Shown here: piece after piece, positions 59,915-64,000 of the stretch
How positions within the stretch are numbered: position 1 is the stretch's first letter
Layout of the letters: each line of letters opens with the position of its first letter
Assembly: GCA_038235275.1 (NCBI GenBank)
Contig: JBBSUC010000001.1
Location: forward strand, 62,001 to 126,000
DNA from: Persicitalea sp038235275
GTDB taxonomy: Bacteria > Bacteroidota > Bacteroidia > Cytophagales > Spirosomataceae
Length of the DNA: 64,000 nucleotides
Direction: 5' to 3'
Program-made: the position numbers and the translations under genes
The notes under the pieces: generated by a model
The model's input: the letters and a program-made list of their open reading frames with translations, nothing else
Told to the model about the DNA's origin: nothing
The model's database searches: none

Positions 59915-60991
59915 ATGAAGAAAATTGGCATACTTTACGGCATGGAAAACACTTTTCCCCAAGCCTTTGTAAATCGCATCAACGAAAAAAACATTGAAGG
60001 AATTCGGGCCGAAGGCGTCTCCATCGAACAGGTCAAACAGGCTGATCCCACGGAATATGCCGTTATCATCGACCGTATTTCGCAAGACGTTCCTTTTTAT
60101 AAAGCTTATCTGAAAAACGCCGCTCTCTGCGGTACGGCGGTCATCAACAATCCATTTTGGTGGAGCGCCGACGAAAAGTTCTTTAATAATTGTCTGGCCG
60201 AAAAAATTGGCGTACCGGTACCTAAAACGGTGCTTTTACCTTCGCACGAACGTCCGACCGATACGCACGATGTGTCGTTCCGTAACTTAAAATCACCTCT
60301 GTCCTGGGAGCAGATGTTCGAGTACATCGGTTTCCCCGCCTACATGAAACCCCACTCGGGCGGCGGCTGGAAGAGCGTCTATAAAGTTTGGAACCCCGAA
60401 GACTTATGGAAAAAGCACGGGGAGACGGGTCAATTGGTGATGATGTTGCAGGAAGAAATCGAGTTCGATGATTACTTCCGCTGCTACTGCATCGGTCAGA
60501 AAGACGTCCTGATCATGCCTTACGAGCCGCGCAATCCATTCCACGAGCGTTACACGCCGGAAATGAACACCAAGGGCGAAGCGGGTGAGAAACTCCTGAA
60601 AGTGATTCACGATTACACCCTGCGCCTGAACAAAGCCCTCGGCTACGACTTCAACACAGTAGAGTTTGCCGTGCGCGACGGCATCCCCATCGCCATCGAC
60701 TTTTGCAACCCTGCCCCCGACGCCGACATCCATTCTGTGGGTCAGAAAAACTTCGATTGGGTCGTGGAAGCGGCCGCCAACATGGCCATAGAACGCGCCC
60801 AAAACCATAAAGAAGGCATGAACAACCTAACTTGGGGTACGTTCATCAAATCAGCCGCCAACCAAACTCCCGTGGCCGACATGATGAAAGAAGCTCCCGC
60901 CAGTAAGGAGGTTGCTGCTAAGAAGGTGGACGCTCCGAAAAAAGATCCAGCCGCCAAGAAAGCGGCTCCCGCGAAAGCAGCAAAGAAGTAG
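59915..60991 (+). CDS. ATP-grasp domain protein with basic C-terminal tail
   Basis: The 358-residue protein shows an ATP-grasp fold: an N-terminal preATP-grasp part (KKIGILYGMENTFPQAFVN), a central FPAYMKPHSGGGWKSVYKVW with the nucleotide-binding lysine and Gly-rich loop, and FAVRDGIPIAIDFCNPAPDADI with metal-binding residues. ATP-grasp enzymes join carboxylates to amines or thiols via acyl-phosphates. The last 37 residues (about 322-358) are almost only Ala, Lys, Pro, Val and Asp, with AAKK and PAKAAKK-type repeats like histone H1 tails. It lies between a hydrolase and a GCS2 ligase gene. The two substrates are unknown. Confidence 0.8.
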   Translation: MKKIGILYGMENTFPQAFVNRINEKNIEGIRAEGVSIEQVKQADPTEYAVIIDRISQDVPFYKAYLKNAALCGTAVINNPFWWSADEKFFNNCLAEKIGVPVPKTVLLPSHERPTDTHDVSFRNLKSPLSWEQMFEYIGFPAYMKPHSGGGWKSVYKVWNPEDLWKKHGETGQLVMMLQEEIEFDDYFRCYCIGQKDVLIMPYEPRNPFHERYTPEMNTKGEAGEKLLKVIHDYTLRLNKALGYDFNTVEFAVRDGIPIAIDFCNPAPDADIHSVGQKNFDWVVEAAANMAIERAQNHKEGMNNLTWGTFIKSAANQTPVADMMKEAPASKEVAAKKVDAPKKDPAAKKAAPAKAAKK

Positions 60992-61005
60992 GAGTAAATT
61001 ATTTT

Positions 61006-61120
61006 GGAATGAGTGAATGTCGGACAGGGGTGCCTGGCGATCAGTGAATATTACTTTCACCAGCCTATTCTTTGTTCAAGGCGACACAATTATTCCGACA
61101 TTCACTAATTCACTAATTCC
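61006..61120. repeat. Inverted repeat with unequal GAATGAGT copies
   Basis: The left arm GGAATGAGTGAATGTCGGA (61006-61024) faces a right arm TCCGACATTCACTAATTC.. (61094-61120). The inner ten bases (GAATGTCGGA/TCCGACATTC) pair exactly; the outer repeat has one extra unit of CACTAATT on the right. It lies between the ATP-grasp and GCS2 genes and ends a few bases before the GCS2 start. Confidence 0.75.
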
Positions 61121-61132
61121 AAATTGATCGGC

Positions 61133-62242
61133 ATGACCAAGCGCGTATTTACCCTCGGAATAGAGGAAGAGTTCCAGACCATCGATCCCGTTACCCGAAA
61201 CCTGCGTTCGCATATGTCGAAGTTGGTCGAGGACGGAAAAATCATATTGAAGGAGCGGGTGAAGGCCGAGATGCACCAGGCGATGGTGGAGGTCGGTACC
61301 AACATCTGCCACGACATCCATGAGGCCCGCGAGGAGGTGACTTACCTCCGCAAAATGATTCACGACCTGGCCGCCGCGCAGGATCTGCACGTGGCCGCCG
61401 CCGGGACGCACCCCTTCGCCGATTGGGTGGACCAGCTCATCACCGCCGACCCGCGCTACGACGAGTTGATCGATGAAATGCGCGATGTAGCGCGGGGCAA
61501 CCTGATTTTCGGCTTACACGTTCACGTGGGTATCCTCAACCGGAACGAGGGGATTTCTATTATGAACGCGGTGCGGTACTTCCTGCCGCACATTTACGCT
61601 CTGTCCACCAACTCGCCTTTTTGGTGCGGACGGAATACGGGCTTCAAATCGTACCGCTCCAAGGTGTTCGACAAATTCCCCCGCACGGGCATTCCTGATT
61701 TCTTCGCCAGCGCCAGCGAGTACGACGAGTACATCAACCTGCTCATCAAGACCAAATGCATCGACAACGCCAAGAAAATTTGGTGGGACATTCGGGTGCA
61801 TCCCTTCTTTAATACGGTTGAGTTTAGGATTTGTGACGTGCCGATGCGGGTGGAGGAGACGATTTGTCTGGCCGCGATTTGTCAGGCGCTCGTGGTGAAG
61901 ATTTATAAATTACAAAGGCAAAATCTTAACTTCCGCCCCTACCGCCGCAATCTCATCAACGAAAATAAGTGGCGGGCAGCCCGCTTCGGTATCGAAAGCA
62001 AACTCATCGACTTCGGTATTCAGGAAGAAGTGGAGTTTCGTACCTTAATGGGCGAGTTGCTGGAATTCATTGACGAAGTAGTGGACGAACTCGGCAGCCG
62101 TAAGGAAGTGGAACACGTGCATTGGATTTTGGAAAACGGCAGTGGAGCCGACCGTCAACTGGCGGTGTACGAGAAAACCGGCGGCGACATGAATGCCGTG
62201 GTAGATTTCATCGTCCAGGAAACTAAGATCGGAGTTGCTTAG
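61133..62242 (+). CDS. GCS2-type carboxylate-amine ligase (YbdK-like)
   Basis: The 369-residue protein has the GCS2 signature TLGIEEEFQTIDPVTRNL, with the catalytic Glu cluster, and MVEVGTNICHDIHEA, GTHPFADWVDQ, FGLHVHVGILNRNEG and FFNTVEFRICDVPM. GCS2 proteins (YbdK, EgtA) make gamma-glutamyl or other amide bonds with ATP. E. coli YbdK has weak glutamate-cysteine ligase activity; the real substrates of most members are unknown. TTG 61124 is possible but ATG 61133 starts just before the conserved strand. It lies in the ligase cluster. Confidence 0.9.
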   Translation: MTKRVFTLGIEEEFQTIDPVTRNLRSHMSKLVEDGKIILKERVKAEMHQAMVEVGTNICHDIHEAREEVTYLRKMIHDLAAAQDLHVAAAGTHPFADWVDQLITADPRYDELIDEMRDVARGNLIFGLHVHVGILNRNEGISIMNAVRYFLPHIYALSTNSPFWCGRNTGFKSYRSKVFDKFPRTGIPDFFASASEYDEYINLLIKTKCIDNAKKIWWDIRVHPFFNTVEFRICDVPMRVEETICLAAICQALVVKIYKLQRQNLNFRPYRRNLINENKWRAARFGIESKLIDFGIQEEVEFRTLMGELLEFIDEVVDELGSRKEVEHVHWILENGSGADRQLAVYEKTGGDMNAVVDFIVQETKIGVA

Positions 62243-62281
62243 TTGTTAGAAAAATACAATTACCGATTTTAGTTTATTGCC

Positions 62282-63127
62282 ATGATTTTGACACCACCAA
62301 AAAAACTACGCATTGCTATTCTGGACCTGAATAATGGTTTCCAGAACGAAGGAATGCGTTGCATTAAGAAAATAGTCAACGATTTTGCCACGGAAGAAGC
62401 CCAGGACATCGACTGCCAGATTTTTGACGTCCGGCAAGACAACGCCGTACCCGACCTGAACTTCGATATTTACATTTCTTCGGGCGGCCCCGGAAGCCCA
62501 AAACCGGAAGGCAAACTTTGGGAAAAGCGCTTCTTCAAATTTCTCGATTCGCTTTACAAGTACAATCGCAACCACCACAACAGAACCAAAAAGCACCTTT
62601 TTCTGATTTGCCACTCGTTTCAGTTGGCCTGTGTGCATTGGGAAATCGGCCACGTTTGTAAACGGCGGAAGAATTCCTTCGGAATTTTTCCCATTCACAA
62701 AACCAAACTCGCCATGCGGGAGCCGTTTTTTGAGGGTTTGCAAGACCCGTTTTGGGCCGTAGACTCGCGCGACTACCAAGTCATCGAACCGGACAATTTC
62801 GTTTTGGAGCAAATGGGAGCAAAAATCATGGGCATGGAAAAAATTCGTCCCCACGTGCCTTTGGAGCGGGCCATCATGGCGATTCGATTTTCCAATGAGA
62901 TCTTTGGGACGCAGTTTCACCCCGAGGCCGACGCCGAAGGGATGTTGCGCCATTTTCAGAAGGAAGATAAGAAAGTGACGATCATCAAAAACTACGGCGA
63001 GGATCACTATTACCAAATGATCGCGCACCTGAACGATCCCGAAAAAATCTTATCAACGGAGAATACCATTCTGCCAAACTTTCTGAAACTCGCCGCGAGT
63101 CGCATCCTGGATTTGCAGCCCGCCTGA
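62282..63127 (+). CDS. Class I glutamine amidotransferase-like protein
   Basis: The 281-residue protein has a class I (triad) amidotransferase fold: SSGGPGSPKPEG forms the oxyanion region, C110 in LFLICHSFQLAC is the likely nucleophile and FGTQFHPEAD gives the histidine. The nucleophile elbow lacks the usual G-x-C-x-G (it reads ICHSFQLA). It may release ammonia from glutamine for an amide, or hydrolyse a gamma-glutamyl product. It follows GCS2 by 39 bases and precedes an ATP-grasp-like gene by 26. Confidence 0.82.
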   Translation: MILTPPKKLRIAILDLNNGFQNEGMRCIKKIVNDFATEEAQDIDCQIFDVRQDNAVPDLNFDIYISSGGPGSPKPEGKLWEKRFFKFLDSLYKYNRNHHNRTKKHLFLICHSFQLACVHWEIGHVCKRRKNSFGIFPIHKTKLAMREPFFEGLQDPFWAVDSRDYQVIEPDNFVLEQMGAKIMGMEKIRPHVPLERAIMAIRFSNEIFGTQFHPEADAEGMLRHFQKEDKKVTIIKNYGEDHYYQMIAHLNDPEKILSTENTILPNFLKLAASRILDLQPA

Positions 63128-63153
63128 TTTCCTGACCTTAATTTTCCTGCCTT

Positions 63154-64000
63154 ATGCACCCAGCCGCCCGCAAAGCTTACAACGAGGCGTTTAGTGAAGA
63201 CTTGTACCAAAATCTTCTGGCTTCCATCGAAGAAGACTTTCCCAATCAACTCGATTTCCGCCTGGCCGAAAGCCCGGTTTTCGTGCCGCTGGCTCTGAAA
63301 AATAAGCTGATCGAAGCCTGCGAAAGCTTCATCGACGTGATCGTGGCCGACGATTTCAAAGCCAAAACAGAACGGGCCATCCCGGCGGCGCAGCGGGTGC
63401 CGAACGAGAACGATCATACCTCCTTTCTGGCCATCGACTTTGCCATCTGTAAAGATGAAAACGGCACACTCGAACCGCAACTGATCGAGTTGCAGGGCTT
63501 TCCGTCGCTCATGGCGTACCAGGCCTACTTATCGGAATTATTCAAATTTCACTTTCCGATTCCCGACTCGTTCAATTACGCCTTTGGCGTCGAGAATTAC
63601 GAGGAATACATGAAAGCACTGAGGGATTTGATCGTCGGCGACGAAGATCCCGAAAATGTCATTCTTCTGGAAATTTACCCCAAACAGCAAAAAACCCGCG
63701 TGGACTTTGCCGTCACCGAGCGGATGCTGGGCGTGAAGGCGGTTTGTTACACTGACCTTATCAAGGAGGGCCGTAAGCTTTTCTACGAAAAAGACGGTCG
63801 GAAAATCCAGGTCAAGCGCATTTACAACCGCCTCATTTTCGATGACCTGAACAATTTCCCCGATTTAAAAAGTGATTACGTCTTTACCGACGACGTGGAC
63901 GTGGCTTGGGTTGGACATCCGAACTGGTTCTTCCGCATCAGTAAATTTACGCTTCCGCTGCTGGATAGTCCTTACGTTCCCGAAACCAGGTTTTTGAGCG
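63154..64000 (+). CDS. ATP-grasp-like ligase, N-terminal part (cut by window edge)
   Basis: The frame is open from ATG 63154 to the window end (282 codons). It contains HTSFLAIDFAICKDENGTL, QLIELQGFPSLMAYQ, VKRIYNRLIFDDL and WVGHPNWFFRISK, an arrangement typical of predicted glutathionylspermidine synthase-like or circularly permuted ATP-grasp proteins. I call it on motif resemblance; the catalytic lysine and metal residues are not verifiable without the C-terminal part. It starts 26 bases after the amidotransferase gene, so it is part of the same transcription unit. Confidence 0.6.
   Translation, partial: MHPAARKAYNEAFSEDLYQNLLASIEEDFPNQLDFRLAESPVFVPLALKNKLIEACESFIDVIVADDFKAKTERAIPAAQRVPNENDHTSFLAIDFAICKDENGTLEPQLIELQGFPSLMAYQAYLSELFKFHFPIPDSFNYAFGVENYEEYMKALRDLIVGDEDPENVILLEIYPKQQKTRVDFAVTERMLGVKAVCYTDLIKEGRKLFYEKDGRKIQVKRIYNRLIFDDLNNFPDLKSDYVFTDDVDVAWVGHPNWFFRISKFTLPLLDSPYVPETRFLS

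Noticed and set aside
1..64000. tRNA and rRNA genes, insertion sequences and prophage genes
   Set aside because: Intergenic gaps were read on both strands; no cloverleaf, rRNA core or transposase/integrase signature was recognised.

Overview
The window looks like chromosomal DNA of a Bacteroidota member in the order Cytophagales, most likely Spirosomataceae; I cannot name a genus. The reasons are the gliding gene gldC, the long three-domain IspG, FucP-type and GH109-type sugar genes, a LuxC-like acyl-CoA reductase, DUF4159 and DUF4197 proteins, eukaryotic-type glutamine synthetase, and promoters of the TTG/TAnnTTTG type instead of -35/-10 boxes. Coding density is high and there are no rRNA genes, tRNA genes, insertion sequences, phages or CRISPR arrays that I can see. 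It reads as core chromosome with a few accessory genes such as vapBC.

Layout. 0-7.5 kb: a glutamine-synthetase-family gene cut by the window edge, a lipid kinase, an App1-type phosphatase, a PH-domain protein, a membrane protein with a TTG start, rpiB, a LOG protein, a ComEA-like protein and vapBC. 7.7-19.3 kb: glycyl-tRNA synthetase, then P-II/AmtB, OsmC, DinB, a VOC protein and glutamate synthase gltD-gltB. 19.6-25.4 kb: trhO-surE, GH3 protein, LysE exporter, Nudix hydrolase and CDF metal exporter. 25.5-31.4 kb: a sugar isomerase-like lipoprotein, a three-gene minus-strand pterin operon (PTPS, GTP cyclohydrolase I, SDR), and a GH109-like protein with a sugar permease. 31.5-46.4 kb: ispG, small proteins, a thioredoxin lipoprotein with gldC, cinA, a 2-oxoacid dehydrogenase E2, a nucleotidase, a two-component system, a desaturase, DUF4159, rsmE and type II glutamine synthetase. 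46.5-58.9 kb: an LTA-synthase-like protein, mtaB, a second Amt with an outer-membrane porin, ferredoxin, acyl-CoA reductase, an AGE-family epimerase and two esterases. 59-64 kb: a run of same-strand genes (alpha/beta hydrolase, ATP-grasp, GCS2-type carboxylate-amine ligase, class I glutamine amidotransferase, ATP-grasp-like protein) that continues past the window.

Three themes connect the genes. First, nitrogen assimilation is dense: P-II, two ammonium transporters, GOGAT and GSII are all within about 45 kb. Second, the PTPS-GCH1-SDR operon has the makings of a tetrahydrobiopterin-like pathway, but its SDR lacks the usual catalytic tyrosine. Third, the right-hand ligase cluster is the best candidate for an undescribed system: it holds peptide-bond-forming enzymes of two folds with a glutaminase-type protein and a hydrolase, and no obvious product.

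Another recurrent feature is a family of intergenic repeats built of short tandem units (GAATGAGT, GAATGATA and variants). Complementary arms often face each other as hairpins, the best being a perfect 29-bp inverted repeat, and two loci share the core TGGCGAAAGCAA. No searches or alignments were run; family calls rest on motif recognition.
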